Shown piece by piece: positions 40,396 through 50,254 of a DNA stretch of 64,000 bases (position 1 is its first letter; each line of letters starts with the position of its first letter). The position numbers and the translations under genes were made by a program. The stretch covers positions 62,001-126,000 of the forward strand of contig JAXMAZ010000007.1 of assembly GCA_046350115.1 (NCBI GenBank), written 5' to 3'. This DNA is from JAXMAZ01 sp046350115. Lineage in GTDB: Bacteria > Planctomycetota > Planctomycetia > Gemmatales > Gemmataceae. A model generated the notes under the pieces. It ran no database searches, was not told where the DNA came from, and saw only the letters and a list, made by a program, of their open reading frames with translations.

Positions 40396-40482
40396 CGCTC
40401 TCCTCCTGAGACGGTCCGGGGCGTCCTGCCCCGGCCGGGTTAGTCCTATCGGTCCCACATCGGCCGGCCCGGCGGTCGGCCG

Positions 40483-41442
40483 TCACGTTTTCGACAGCAG
40501 GTTCCGCTGAATCTGGATGGCCGCCGGGCCGCACAGCACCACGAAGATGGCCGGGAAGATGAACAGGACCAGCGGGAAGATGAGCTTCACCGCCGTCTTG
40601 GCCGCCTTCTCCTCGGCGATCTGCCGCCGCCGCGTCCGCATCGAGTCCGACTGCACCCGCAGCGCCTGGGCGATGCTCGACCCGAACCGGTCGGCCTGGA
40701 TCAGGATGGCGGCCAGCGCCTTCACGTCGTCCACCCCGGTCCGCACCCCCAGGTCGTGCAGCACCTCCCGCCGCGGCCGGCCCATCTGCAGCTGCAGGTT
40801 GGCCAGGGCCAGCTCCTCGCACATGACCTTGGCCGTGGTCTTCATCTCGTCCGTCACCTTCCGCAGCCCGGCGTCCAGGCCCAGGCCGCTCTCGACGCAC
40901 ACCACCAGCAGGTCCAGGGCGTCCGGCAGGGTGAGGAAGATCTCCTTCTGGCGGGTGGCCTTCAGGTGGCCGAGGACCAGCTTGGGCAGGTAGAACCCGA
41001 CGCACCCCAGGCCGACCGCCTTCCACCCGGCGTCGAACGTGAACCCCTCCTGGAACAGGAACAGGACCGCCCCCAGGGCCAGGAACCCGAGGATGCTGGC
41101 CACCCGCAGCCCCTGGTACACGGCCGGGGCGGACTCGCTGCGGAACCCGGCGTTGGCCAGGGTCACCCGCAGGGCGTTCTTCTCCAGGTCGGACTGCGGC
41201 TCCATCCCGGCCCCGAGCTTGCTGAACGCCTCCTTCAGCCCGGCGAACCGGTTCCGGCTCTCCGCGTGGCTCATCTCCAGTTCCATCAGCGACCGGGGGC
41301 GGCCGATCCGCTCCAGCCGGTCCTCCGCCTGGGTGTTCCGGTTGCTGATCAGCCCGAGCAGCCAGAACACCCCGGCGGCGATGCCCACGCACACGAACAG
41401 GGGGGCGACGTCGCTCGCCGTAATCGCCGCGAACAGGTCCAC
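40483..41442 (-). CDS. tadC: Tad inner-membrane protein TadC
   Basis: Encodes 319 residues. A T2SSF domain of the Tad type fills the middle (KTTAKVMCEELALANLQLQM, DVKALAAILIQADRFGSSIA), with predicted transmembrane helices near 15-33, 110-128, 140-155 and 290-310. With TadB it forms the platform for the CpaF ATPase. It lies 94 bp downstream of tadB on the same strand. Confidence 0.92.
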   Translation of the reverse strand: MDLFAAITASDVAPLFVCVGIAAGVFWLLGLISNRNTQAEDRLERIGRPRSLMELEMSHAESRNRFAGLKEAFSKLGAGMEPQSDLEKNALRVTLANAGFRSESAPAVYQGLRVASILGFLALGAVLFLFQEGFTFDAGWKAVGLGCVGFYLPKLVLGHLKATRQKEIFLTLPDALDLLVVCVESGLGLDAGLRKVTDEMKTTAKVMCEELALANLQLQMGRPRREVLHDLGVRTGVDDVKALAAILIQADRFGSSIAQALRVQSDSMRTRRRQIAEEKAAKTAVKLIFPLVLFIFPAIFVVLCGPAAIQIQRNLLSKT

Positions 41443-41536
41443 GGTGCGTCTCCCAGCAGCAGTGTTAGTGTCAGTGAAAGTGTTAGTGGCGTGCGGGCCG
41501 GTGCTGCCGGCACTCCCACCCCACGAACACTGCGGG

Positions 41537-42502
41537 TCACACCTTGATGTCGATGATCTTCTGGATCGCGTACGCCCCGATCAGGACCAGGACGATGGCC
41601 CCGATCGACATCTGCACGCCCATCGGGTCCTTCCACAGCAGCTCGATGTAGTCCGGCTTCATCCACAGCATGAGCAGGAACAGGCCGATCGGCAGGGCGA
41701 TCAGCACGATCCCGGACAGCCGGCCCTCGGCGGTCAGCGCCTTCACCTGCCCCAGGATCTTGAACCGCTCCCGGATCACGTACCCGATCCGGTCCAGGAT
41801 CTCGGCCAGGTCGCCGCCGGTCTGCCGCTGGATGGCCACGCTGGTGACGAAGAACTTGATGTCCAGGTTGGGCACCCGGTCGCACATCCCCCGCAGCGCC
41901 TCCTCCAGCGGGATGCCCAGGTTCTGCTCCTCGTACACCCGGGCGAACTCCTTGCAGATCGGGGCCGGCATCTCCTCGGCGACCACGTGCAGCCCGGCGG
42001 CCAGCGAGTGCCCGGCCCGCAGCGCCCGGGCGACCAGCTCCATCCCCTCCGGCAGTTGGGCGGCGAACGCCTTCAGCCGGCTGTTCCGCTTCCACCACAG
42101 CCAGCCGAACGGGGCGGCCAGCAGGACGACGGCCACCACCGGGGCGACGTACAGGTTGACCAGCCAGGCGGTGGTCATCCCGCCGACGAACGCGGCCAAC
42201 AGCCCGACCCCGAACAGGGCGCTCGGCTTCACGTTCGCGTCCGCCTGCTCGATCATCTTGGTCAGGTCCAGGAACTGCGGGGTGAGCTTGTCCAGCAGGT
42301 TCTTGCGGTCCACCTCCAGCAGCGCCTGCTTGAGCAGCATGTCGGCCGACGAGTCCGTCCGCCGGCCGCCCCGGCCGACCAACTGGTCCAGCCGGTCGGC
42401 CGCCTTCCCCTCGTCCGCCCGGCGGAGCAGCAGCGTGCCGACGGTCAGCACCATGCCGATCACGGCGACGGCGACCAGAACGGAAATCACCAGCGGGTTC
42501 AT
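41537..42502 (-). CDS. tadB: Tad inner-membrane protein TadB
   Basis: Encodes 321 residues. The N-terminal helix (VISVLVAVAVIGMVLTVGTL) and two paired helices (about 95-135) precede the T2SSF motif ALRAGHSLAAGLHVVAEEMP and NLDIKFFVTSVAIQRQTGGD. The final helix is near the C-terminus (DPMGVQMSIGAIVLVLIGAY). TadB and TadC are paralogues. Confidence 0.92.
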   Translation of the reverse strand: MNPLVISVLVAVAVIGMVLTVGTLLLRRADEGKAADRLDQLVGRGGRRTDSSADMLLKQALLEVDRKNLLDKLTPQFLDLTKMIEQADANVKPSALFGVGLLAAFVGGMTTAWLVNLYVAPVVAVVLLAAPFGWLWWKRNSRLKAFAAQLPEGMELVARALRAGHSLAAGLHVVAEEMPAPICKEFARVYEEQNLGIPLEEALRGMCDRVPNLDIKFFVTSVAIQRQTGGDLAEILDRIGYVIRERFKILGQVKALTAEGRLSGIVLIALPIGLFLLMLWMKPDYIELLWKDPMGVQMSIGAIVLVLIGAYAIQKIIDIKV

Positions 42503-42589
42503 GGATGCACTCGGCTTCGGGTTACTCTCCGCCCGTCCGTGGGCCGCGGGGATGTCCGCCGGCCGCCGCCGCGGCGGCCGGGCGGGGGG

Positions 42590-43978
42590 TCAGTCCCGCA
42601 TCAGGACCCGCTCGGCGAACATGTTGCTCGGCAGCTTGATGCCCTTCTGCTCCAGCCGGGGGATGAACGACGGCCGCACCCCGGTCGCCTCGAACTGGCC
42701 GTAGGCGCGGGCGTTCTGGTCCACCCCGAGCTGTTTGAACCGGAACACCTCCTGCATGATGATGATGTCCTGTTCCATGTTCATCACCTCGGTCACGGAG
42801 GTCATCTTCCGCGGGCCGCCCTGCAACCGGTTCACCTGGATGATCATGTCCACGGCGGACGCGATCTGCTGCCGCATGGCCTTCACCGGCAGCTCGGCCC
42901 CGGCCATCAGGATCATCGTCTCCAGCCGGGCCAGGGCGTCCCGCGGGCTGTTGCTGTGCAGGGTGGTCATGGACCCGGAGTGGCCGGTGTTCATGGCCTG
43001 CAGCATGTCCAGCGCCTCGCCCCCCCGGCACTCGCCGACGATGATCCGGTCGGGCCGCATCCGCAGGGCGTTCTTCACCAGGTCGCGGGTGAGCACCGCC
43101 CCCTTCCCCTCGATGTTCGGCGGCCGGGTCTCCAGCCGGACCACGTGGTCCTGCTGGAGCTGCAGCTCGGCCGCGTCCTCGATCGTCACCAGCCGCTCGT
43201 CCCCGGGGATGAACGCGCTCAGGGTGTTCAGCAGGGTGGTCTTCCCCGACCCGGTCCCGCCGCTGATGAGGACGTTCAGCCGGGCCTTGATCGCCCCCTC
43301 CAGGAGCATGGCCATTTCCGGGGTGAACGCCTTGTAGTTGAGCAGGTCCTCCAGCTTGAGCGGCGTCGCCCCGAACCGGCGGATGCTCAGGCTGGCCCCG
43401 TCCAGGGCGATCGGCGGGATGACCGCGTTCACCCGGGAGCCGTCCGGCAGCCGGGCGTCGCACAGCGGGCTGGTCTCGTCCACCCGCCGGCCGACCTTCG
43501 ACACGATCCGGTCGATGATCTGGAGCAGGTGGTCGTTGTCCCGGAACAGCACCTCGCTCTTCTCGATCTTGCCCCGCCGCTCGACGTAAATCTTCTTCGG
43601 CCCGTTCACCATGATTTCGCTGACGGTCGGGTCTTTGAGCAGCGGCTCCAGCGGCCCGAACCCGAGCGTCTCGTCGAGGATCTCCTCGATCAGCTTCTCC
43701 CGCTCGATCCGGTTGAGGAGCGGGTTCTCGGTGTCGCACAGGTGCTCGATCGCCCGGCGGATGTCCCGCCGCATGGTGTCGCTGGACAGGTCCTTCACCT
43801 TGCTCAGGTCGAGCCGCTCGACCAGCTTGGCGTGGATCTGCCGCTTCAGCTCCTCGAAGTTCTTCCCGCCGCCGCCGGTCGGCCCGCCGAAGCTGGGGCT
43901 GGACAGCCGGGACAGCCCGCTGCTGCCCTGGTTGCTCAGGTTGTTGAGCTTCGAGATCCCTTGCTGCAGCCGCGACAT
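42590..43978 (-). CDS. cpaF: Tad secretion ATPase CpaF/TadA
   Basis: Encodes 462 residues. A hexameric ATPase that powers pilin extension. Walker A is GGTGSGKTT (240-248), followed by an Asp box (TIEDAAELQL), Walker B region (MRPDRIIVGECRGGEALDML) and His box (MTTLHSNSPRDALARLETM). The first 45 residues are Gly/Ser-rich and less conserved. It lies directly after cpaE and before tadB in the standard Tad order. Confidence 0.95.
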   Translation of the reverse strand: MSRLQQGISKLNNLSNQGSSGLSRLSSPSFGGPTGGGGKNFEELKRQIHAKLVERLDLSKVKDLSSDTMRRDIRRAIEHLCDTENPLLNRIEREKLIEEILDETLGFGPLEPLLKDPTVSEIMVNGPKKIYVERRGKIEKSEVLFRDNDHLLQIIDRIVSKVGRRVDETSPLCDARLPDGSRVNAVIPPIALDGASLSIRRFGATPLKLEDLLNYKAFTPEMAMLLEGAIKARLNVLISGGTGSGKTTLLNTLSAFIPGDERLVTIEDAAELQLQQDHVVRLETRPPNIEGKGAVLTRDLVKNALRMRPDRIIVGECRGGEALDMLQAMNTGHSGSMTTLHSNSPRDALARLETMILMAGAELPVKAMRQQIASAVDMIIQVNRLQGGPRKMTSVTEVMNMEQDIIIMQEVFRFKQLGVDQNARAYGQFEATGVRPSFIPRLEQKGIKLPSNMFAERVLMRD

Positions 43979-44021
43979 CGCCGTCCCTCAGGGTGCCTCG
44001 CGCCGGACCGGACCGCCGCCC

Positions 44022-45242
44022 TCACTTCCGCCCGAAGATCGACCAGCCCTTGGACGACCGGCCGGTGCCGCCGTCCGCCGGCTTGCCGGACAGCGCCTGG
44101 GCCAGCCCGGCGACGGCCGCCTGGGCCTTGCACTTCGGGCTGTGCTTGACCAGCGGGGCGCCGGCCACCCGGGCGGCGATCACCGCCTTCGGGTCGTTCG
44201 GCACCTGCCAGTAGATCGGCCGGCCGACCACCTCCTCGGCCTTCTTCAGGCTGATCCCCTCCTCGACCGCGTCCGCCCCGACCCGGTTGAGCACCACCCG
44301 CACCTTGTCCGCCAGCCCCTCCTCCCCGCCCATGCAGTGGAGCAGGCGGACCACGTTCCGCAGGCTGGACAGCTCCAACTGGGCGGTGAGCAGGACGACG
44401 TCGGCCATCCGCAGGGCCATCAGGTCGGTCGGCAGCAGGGACTTGCTCAGGTCCAGGACCAGGTGGGAGAAGCTGATCCGGAGCAGGTTGATCACCCGCT
44501 CCACGTGCCCCTCGTGGATCACCCCGATGTCGGCGATCTCCAGCGGGTGGCGGAGGATGGACAGCCCGGTCGGGTCGTGCTTGACCAGCGCCCGGCGGAG
44601 GAAGTTCATGTCCAGCCGCTCGATGTTCCGGGCCAGGTCGGCGATGCTGATGTTGTCGATCCCGGACACCTCCAGGGCGATGTCCGCGTCCCCGAGGGCC
44701 AGGTCCAGGTCGAGCAGGGCGACCGCGTTCCCCGGCTCGGCGGCCAGGGTGGCGGCCAGGTTGACCGCCAGGGTGGTCGTCCCCACCCCGCCCCGGGAGC
44801 CGAGCACCGCGACCACCGTGGACGAGGCCGAGGTCCGGTTCACCAGCCCGGGGGCGGCGGCCGCGGTGTCCCCGGTCGCCCCCGCCTCCCCCAGCGCCCG
44901 CCGCAGGGCGGCGAGCATGTCCTCCAGCCCGACCGGGTGGGTGAGGAAGTACTTGGCCCCCCGCTGGAGGGACTGGAGCAGCGCCTGGTGGTCGTGACTG
45001 ATGGTCAGGATCGGCAGCCGCGGGTGTTCGACCGACAACTGGCCGATCATCTGCAGCGCCCGGGTCTTGTCCCCGTCCAGGGCGACGATCGCCAGGTCCG
45101 GCATCGACTGCTGGATGACGTCGAAGAAGTACTCGTACCGGGCGCACTCCGCTTCCAGCCAGACGAAATCGACCCCGAGCAGCAAGGCCCGCAAGGACTC
45201 GCGGGTGGACTCGGTCGGGTCAACGATCGCGATGCGTTGCAT
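44022..45242 (-). CDS. cpaE: Tad localisation ATPase CpaE/TadZ
   Basis: Encodes 406 residues. A receiver-like domain (1-125, IAIVDPTESTRESLRALLLG) joins a ParA/MinD-type ATPase. The deviant Walker A is GSRGGVGTTT near 149-158, with Arg where classical proteins have Lys, as in many TadZ. VALLDLDLALGDADIALEV and LVLDLSKSL are later ParA motifs. It places the Tad apparatus at one cell site. Confidence 0.92.
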   Translation of the reverse strand: MQRIAIVDPTESTRESLRALLLGVDFVWLEAECARYEYFFDVIQQSMPDLAIVALDGDKTRALQMIGQLSVEHPRLPILTISHDHQALLQSLQRGAKYFLTHPVGLEDMLAALRRALGEAGATGDTAAAAPGLVNRTSASSTVVAVLGSRGGVGTTTLAVNLAATLAAEPGNAVALLDLDLALGDADIALEVSGIDNISIADLARNIERLDMNFLRRALVKHDPTGLSILRHPLEIADIGVIHEGHVERVINLLRISFSHLVLDLSKSLLPTDLMALRMADVVLLTAQLELSSLRNVVRLLHCMGGEEGLADKVRVVLNRVGADAVEEGISLKKAEEVVGRPIYWQVPNDPKAVIAARVAGAPLVKHSPKCKAQAAVAGLAQALSGKPADGGTGRSSKGWSIFGRK

Positions 45243-45338
45243 GTCGCCACCAAGAGTCAGGGGGCCGTCGGGGACGGCCCGGTCGAGCGAGTCGGGCCGG
45301 CCACCTGGGGGCGGGTCAGGCGGCCGGCCCGGGTCGGA

Positions 45339-47009
45339 CTACTGTCGGTCCGGCGTCACCGCCGGCTCGGCCCCGCCGGCCGGGGCGACCGGGGCGGGCG
45401 TCACCGGGGCAGGCACCACCGGGGCCACCGGGACCGGAGCCGCCGCGGCCGGAGCCGGGGCCGCCGGAGCGTGAGCCGCCGCGGGGGTCGCCGGGGCACA
45501 CGCCGCCCCGGGGGCACACCCGGCCCCGGAGCCGGCACACGGGAACTGGTTGTAGCTCGGGTCGTTCTTGTACGCCGCCACGTACCGATGGCCCTGCCAC
45601 ACCATCCGCTGGCCCCGCGGGGCTTCCAGCAGCGATTCCAAGAATAGTTCATAATCGTCCGGGCTGCGGGTCTCCTTGCCCGGCAGCCGGCGGGGCACCT
45701 GGTTGCAGTCCAGGGCGTCCACCAGCCGGGGGGTGACCAGCACCAGCAGCTCGGTCTCCCGCTCCTCGTACCGGACGCTGCTGAACGCCGCCCCGAGCAG
45801 CGGCAGCTCGCCCAGGACCGGCACCTTCTCGGCGGTGCCCTGGGTCTGGGACTCGATCAGCCCGCCGATGGCGTACGTCTGGCCGCTCTCCAGCATCACG
45901 CTCGACCGGGTCTGCTGCTCGTTGAACCCGGGGGTGAACCCGAACGCGGTGGTGATCCCCCGGCCGTTGTTCACCGACCGGAACTGGGGGTTCACCTCGA
46001 CGTAGATCTTGCCGTTGCCGAACACGATCGGGAGCACCTCCACCTGGGTGCCGACGTTCTCCAGCACCGCCCCGGGGCCGTTGATCCCCGCCGCCGGCCC
46101 GAGCGTCGCCTGCTGGCCGCCGACCCGGATGAACGCCGTCCGCCCGGTCTGGGTGACGACCGCCGGGCTGCTGGTGAACTTGGCCAGCCCCTCCGTCTTG
46201 AGCGCCCGCAGGGCGCCGACGAACCCGGCCGGGACGATCCCGAACTGCAGGTTGGCGGACGGCGACGGGGTGAGGGCGCCGGCCACCCCGACCCCGGCCC
46301 CGCCGATCACGTTCGACACCCCCAGCCCGCCGAGCACGCTGCTGAACCCGGCCGTGGTGCCGCTGATGGCGAAGGCGGTGCCCCGCTCCCGCAGCTCGGT
46401 CCGGTCCACCTGGGCGATCGTCACCTCGATCGACACGTGCTGGCTGCCGCCGATCCGGATGTTGTTGATCACGTCTTCCCGGGCGTCGGTGAACCGCCGG
46501 GCGATCTGGACGATCGTCTCCGCGTCCTCCGGCTGGGTGACGAACCCGGTCAGGATGATCACCCGCCCGACCCCGGCCACCACCTGCACGTTGGCGTTCG
46601 GCACCGACCGCCGGATGGTCTGCTCCAGCAGGGCGTAGTCCGGCTGGACCACGACCGTGAACGTCTGTTGGCCGCCGTCCTCGAACCGCACGTCGAGGGC
46701 GGTCACCCCGGGCGACTGGCCGAACAGCACCAGCGTCCGCGGGGTGGTCGGGTCGGTCCGGACGAACGCGATGTTCGGGGTCCGGATGAACACTTCCTTG
46801 ATGTTCTTCCCGTCCGGCGGGGTGAACCGCACCTGGCTGCCGAACGGGACCAGCACGCTGCCGGTGTTCTTGTCGACCTTGGCCTCGGCGGCCGGCGGGG
46901 CCGGCGGCTGGCCCTGGGGGGGTTGGGCGACGGCTTGGCCGCCGAACAGGCCGGCCGCCGCGGCCAGGCCCGCCAGGGTGCGGCGGGCGGTCAGCAGGTT
47001 GCGGTGCAT
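45339..47009 (-). CDS. cpaC: Tad secretin CpaC/RcpA
   Basis: Encodes 556 residues. Signal peptide 1-29 (AGLFGGQAVAQ). The N-terminal pilus-type domain (VLVPFGSQVRFTPPDGKNIK) and BON-like segment (VPNANVQVVAGVGRVIILTG) precede the secretin domain (FVGALRALKTEGLAKFTSSP, LESGQTYAIGGLIESQTQG, PVLGELPLLGAAFSSVRYEE, ELLVLVTPRLVD). It forms the outer-membrane gate. A Cys/Ala/Pro-rich tail after residue 480 is specific to this protein. Confidence 0.95.
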   Translation of the reverse strand: MHRNLLTARRTLAGLAAAAGLFGGQAVAQPPQGQPPAPPAAEAKVDKNTGSVLVPFGSQVRFTPPDGKNIKEVFIRTPNIAFVRTDPTTPRTLVLFGQSPGVTALDVRFEDGGQQTFTVVVQPDYALLEQTIRRSVPNANVQVVAGVGRVIILTGFVTQPEDAETIVQIARRFTDAREDVINNIRIGGSQHVSIEVTIAQVDRTELRERGTAFAISGTTAGFSSVLGGLGVSNVIGGAGVGVAGALTPSPSANLQFGIVPAGFVGALRALKTEGLAKFTSSPAVVTQTGRTAFIRVGGQQATLGPAAGINGPGAVLENVGTQVEVLPIVFGNGKIYVEVNPQFRSVNNGRGITTAFGFTPGFNEQQTRSSVMLESGQTYAIGGLIESQTQGTAEKVPVLGELPLLGAAFSSVRYEERETELLVLVTPRLVDALDCNQVPRRLPGKETRSPDDYELFLESLLEAPRGQRMVWQGHRYVAAYKNDPSYNQFPCAGSGAGCAPGAACAPATPAAAHAPAAPAPAAAAPVPVAPVVPAPVTPAPVAPAGGAEPAVTPDRQ

Positions 47010-47163
47010 CCGTTCACCTCTCCTCGGTTGGGTCAGCCGGCGGTCGCCCGCCGGGCACGGTCGGTCAGTCAGAGTCAGTCCCCCCGGCCGGGGTCCGGCC
47101 GGCGGCGGGTTGGGCGTCTGCAGCAGCCCGGGGCGGGTCCGTGCCCCGGGGGTTGAAGGGCCG

Positions 47164-48579
47164 TCACGACCGGATCACCCGTTCGGCCGGCTTCTTCGGG
47201 GTCGCGTCGGGGTCCGGGGTCGGCTTGTCGGCCGGCTTCTTCTCGGCCCCCTTCTTGTCTTCCGGCTTGGCGTCCTCGTCGCCCCCGTCGCCCGGGGTCG
47301 GCTTGTCCGGGCCGGTCGGCCGGCCGCCCTTGAGGAACGGCGGCACCGGGTCCGGCTTGGCGGCCTCGGCGGTGGTCCCGTCCCGCCGCAGCTCGCCGAG
47401 GTACTTGTACTCGCCGCTCGCCAGCTTCTCGTACCGCAGCACCCGGGTGCCGAACGGGCTGTGGATGCTGACGTCGTGGTGGACCGTCTGCGGCACCACC
47501 ACCTTCGGGGCCGCCGCCTTCGGCTCGGCCGGCTTCGGCTGCTCCGGCTCCAGAAGGGCGGCCTTCGGGGCGGCCGGGGTGTCGTCGTCGGCCGACCCGT
47601 TCTTGGTCGGCTTGCCGCCCAGGAACGACTTCGGGATGAACTGGTTGGCCACCACCGCCTGGGTCAGGTACTTGCCCTCGAACTCGAGCAGATCCTGGAC
47701 GATGTTGGCCGGGGCCGGCGGGGTGAAGTCCACGAACGTGATCTTCTCCTCGATCAGCTCGGCGGTGATCAGGGTGCCGGCCGGCAGGTCCACGGTCGGG
47801 ACCGGCAGCTTGATCGTGCTCGGGTCTTCCTTCTTCGCTCGCGGGGTGCCGTCCGGGTCGTAGCTCATCTTCGGGTCGTCCGCCAGGATGGCCCAGATCT
47901 CGTTCTCGGTGAAAATCTTCTTCCACACCGGCGGCTTCTCGGTGTTCCGCAGCACCAGCGAGACCTGTGCCCCGCGGACGGTGGCCCCCTTCATCAGCAG
48001 GATGTGGTCGTTGGTCAGGGCCAGGCTCACCATGCTCAGCCCGACGAACGTCCCCTGCGGGTTGAACTGGGTCTTGTCGTCGATCGCCAGCACCAGCTGG
48101 TCGATCAGCAGCGGGAACACGACCGCCCGGTTGCCCAGGCTCTTCATGATGACCGAGCACACCACGTCCACCTTCGACCCGGGGCCGACGAACCCGGCCC
48201 CGGCGTCCACCATGGTGGACGGGATGGTGAACAGGTTGAACCCGGGCGGCGGCTGGATCGGGGCGTTGCTGGTCAGGTCGGCCGGGTTGAACGACTCGCC
48301 CGCCCGCTGCATCCGCATCAGCCGCTTGTCCATCAGCTCGTCCTCGGCGGCCGCGAAGGCCGCCGGCAGGTTGTCCTTCGGGAACTTCTTGTACGTCACC
48401 AGCCCCTTCAGGTCGGACCGTTTGAGCATGGTCCCGACCGGCAGGTCCTTGGACGCCACCGGGATCTCGACCGTCTCGACCACCGGGGCCGGCCCGGCGC
48501 TCATCTGGGAGGTCAGGAAGGCGGCCACCAGCCCGCACCCGACCGCCACCCCCACCAGCATCAGGTTCTTCTGTTTCAT
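47164..48579 (-). CDS. cpaB: Tad assembly protein CpaB/RcpC
   Basis: Encodes 471 residues. One N-terminal membrane helix (LMLVGVAVGCGLVAAFLTSQ) is followed by a SAF domain (VASKDLPVGTMLKRSDLKGL). An RcpC part (AGFVGPGSKVDVVCSVIM) and a second SAF-like segment (VDLPAGTLITAELIEEKITF) follow. The last 130 residues are Lys/Pro/Asp-rich (linker), making it longer than usual. RcpC probably gates or stabilises the secretin. It is the first gene of the long cpaB-tadC operon, with the 505-bp region upstream holding its promoter. Confidence 0.9.
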   Translation of the reverse strand: MKQKNLMLVGVAVGCGLVAAFLTSQMSAGPAPVVETVEIPVASKDLPVGTMLKRSDLKGLVTYKKFPKDNLPAAFAAAEDELMDKRLMRMQRAGESFNPADLTSNAPIQPPPGFNLFTIPSTMVDAGAGFVGPGSKVDVVCSVIMKSLGNRAVVFPLLIDQLVLAIDDKTQFNPQGTFVGLSMVSLALTNDHILLMKGATVRGAQVSLVLRNTEKPPVWKKIFTENEIWAILADDPKMSYDPDGTPRAKKEDPSTIKLPVPTVDLPAGTLITAELIEEKITFVDFTPPAPANIVQDLLEFEGKYLTQAVVANQFIPKSFLGGKPTKNGSADDDTPAAPKAALLEPEQPKPAEPKAAAPKVVVPQTVHHDVSIHSPFGTRVLRYEKLASGEYKYLGELRRDGTTAEAAKPDPVPPFLKGGRPTGPDKPTPGDGGDEDAKPEDKKGAEKKPADKPTPDPDATPKKPAERVIRS

Positions 48580-49084
48580 CAGTGCCGCCCCCTCGGGGAT
48601 TACAACGACTCACGGCCCGCGGCCGTCAGCCCGCCCGCCGGCCGACCGCTTCCGCTCACGAGGGGGTGTGAGCGGTCCGATCGGGCCGTCGTTCGGGGAG
48701 ATTGCCGCCGCCGACCGGATGTGGTCTGGCCCGCGGCCGCTGAACCCTAGAGCGCAACTCCCGGTTCGCAAGAACCGCGGAGTTGAATCGTTTCTCCCCG
48801 CCTCACCCGGTTTCCGCTAAGTAGCGGTCCGGTTGACACGGTTTCATTCGACCGGGCCGGTCCGGTCGCTTCACCTTTTCCGCCCGTGCCGGGCGTATCG
48901 AGCTTGCTCAATTTGACCGTCCGGCCCGATCCGCCGACCGGGCCGCCTGGCGCAAATGCCGTGAAAAGCAGGGTTGTGAGGCGGACGGCGGGGATGTGAG
49001 CCGCAAACGCCCGCGGCCGGGTGGCGGGGCGCCATCGCCCGCCACCCGGCCGCCGGGGCCGCCAGATCTGAGCCTCTCAGAAGG
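48580..49084. other. spacer between the cpaA and cpaB transcripts
   Basis: No gene is seen. An inverted repeat CAACTCC..GGAGTTG (48755-48785) could be an operator for the cpaB operon. No convincing minus-strand -35/-10 pair was found for cpaB. TTGACA (48833-48838, plus strand) has no matching -10 partner. The terminator of cpaA lies at 49014-49052. Confidence 0.5.
49014..49052 (-). terminator. 15-bp stem-loop terminator after cpaA
   Basis: CGGCCGGGTGGCGGG (49014-49028) pairs perfectly with CCCGCCACCCGGCCG (49038-49052) around 9 nt. It follows the cpaA gene on the minus strand. There is no T-run, but the stem is very stable. Confidence 0.65.
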
Positions 49085-49861
49085 TCAGTTGGCGATAAAG
49101 AAAATGTACACGAGGTAGCCGAGAAATCCGACACACAGGGGCACACCGTAGGGTAATCGGACCCAATCTTTCCGCCGGCTGTTGGCCCGGGAGGCCGCCG
49201 CCTTCGGCCCGACGGCCACCATCACCTGCAGGTCGGTCAGCACCTCCCGGGCGTTCGACCAGTTCTTGTAGAACTGCCGCCGGCAGGCCATCATCACCAG
49301 CCCGAACACCCCGCCGACCAGCACCCCGACGGCGAACGACCAGAACAGCACCCACGCCCCGTCCGCCAGCCCGAAGTAGGCGGCCACCCACGACCCGAAC
49401 CCCATCGTCATCTTCACGTCCCCCTGGCCCATGCCGCCGACGAATAGGGCCGGGAACAGCAGGGCGAACCCGAGGAAGGTGCCGGCCACCGCCGCCCCCA
49501 CCCCGCCCCCGCCCGGCGCCCCCTGGTAGCCGAGGTCGTGCAGCAGGCCGAGATACCACCCGCTCATCACCAGCGACAGGGTGCACCAGTTCGGCACCTT
49601 GAACGCGTACCCGTCGATGAACGCGGCCAGCAGCATCCCGAACGCGATCACCACCAGCGGGCCGAGGTTGAACTGCTTGTCGGCGGCGATCACGTGCCAG
49701 CCGAACTGCTCGATGACGGCCGACACGACGACGGCGGCGGCCGCCCACAGCACGGCCAGGAACGGGATGCGGGCCATGCTCATCAGGAACGCCCGGTCGA
49801 GGCCCAGGTCGTCCGGGCTGGGGGCGGTCACGGGCGGGGCGGCGGACAGGTCGTTCGCCAT
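49085..49861 (-). CDS. cpaA: prepilin peptidase of the Tad system (A24 family)
   Basis: Encodes 258 residues. It cleaves Flp prepilins after Gly. The two catalytic Asp are in FIDGYAFKVPNW (about 75-86) and GGMGQGDVKM (about 143-152, the GxGD motif). Six or more hydrophobic helices are predicted. An N-terminal 30-residue cytosolic tail is unusual. It lies just downstream of two flp genes on the same strand, so pilin and peptidase are cotranscribed. Confidence 0.92.
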   Translation of the reverse strand: MANDLSAAPPVTAPSPDDLGLDRAFLMSMARIPFLAVLWAAAAVVVSAVIEQFGWHVIAADKQFNLGPLVVIAFGMLLAAFIDGYAFKVPNWCTLSLVMSGWYLGLLHDLGYQGAPGGGGVGAAVAGTFLGFALLFPALFVGGMGQGDVKMTMGFGSWVAAYFGLADGAWVLFWSFAVGVLVGGVFGLVMMACRRQFYKNWSNAREVLTDLQVMVAVGPKAAASRANSRRKDWVRLPYGVPLCVGFLGYLVYIFFIAN

Positions 49862-49973
49862 GGGTCCAGGCTCCTTATGGGGGACGGGAAGCGGGCGACG
49901 GTCGGGAAACGAAGAAGGCCGGGCCGGAATAACCGGCCCGGCCCAACTGTAGGACACGATTTCGCAACCGGCG

Positions 49974-50156
49974 TTAGCTGGCGGTGGAGCCGATGGCCGA
50001 GCCGACGCTGGAGAACTGGGTGTTGGCGTTCTTGCCCAGGGCGGTCACCGCGGCGATGCACACCACGATGATCAGGGCCAGCATGACCGCGTACTCGACG
50101 GCCGTCGGCCCGTCTTCCCGCTTCAGGAACTCGACCGCGCTCTTGACCAGGCTCAT
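49974..50156 (-). CDS. flp: Flp/Fap-type pilin, copy 2
   Basis: Encodes 60 residues. It is a typical Flp prepilin: short charged leader, cleavage after Gly in KREDG-PTAVEYAVMLAL, then the conserved Glu-Tyr and hydrophobic helix (LIIVVCIAAVTALG). Its protein is identical to copy 1 at 50255; the nucleotide sequences from 49976 to 50169 and 50257 to 50450 are also identical as far as I can see. Only the stop codon (TAA or TGA) differs. Confidence 0.95.
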   Translation of the reverse strand: MSLVKSAVEFLKREDGPTAVEYAVMLALIIVVCIAAVTALGKNANTQFSSVGSAIGSTAS

Positions 50157-50254
50157 GACGCTCTCCGGGGGTTAGGACGTTCAGGTCGGGTGAGGATCGG
50201 TTCCCCCCGTCACGCCAGGCGGACGGGGGTGGCAGACTGCTCGGGGGCGGTCAC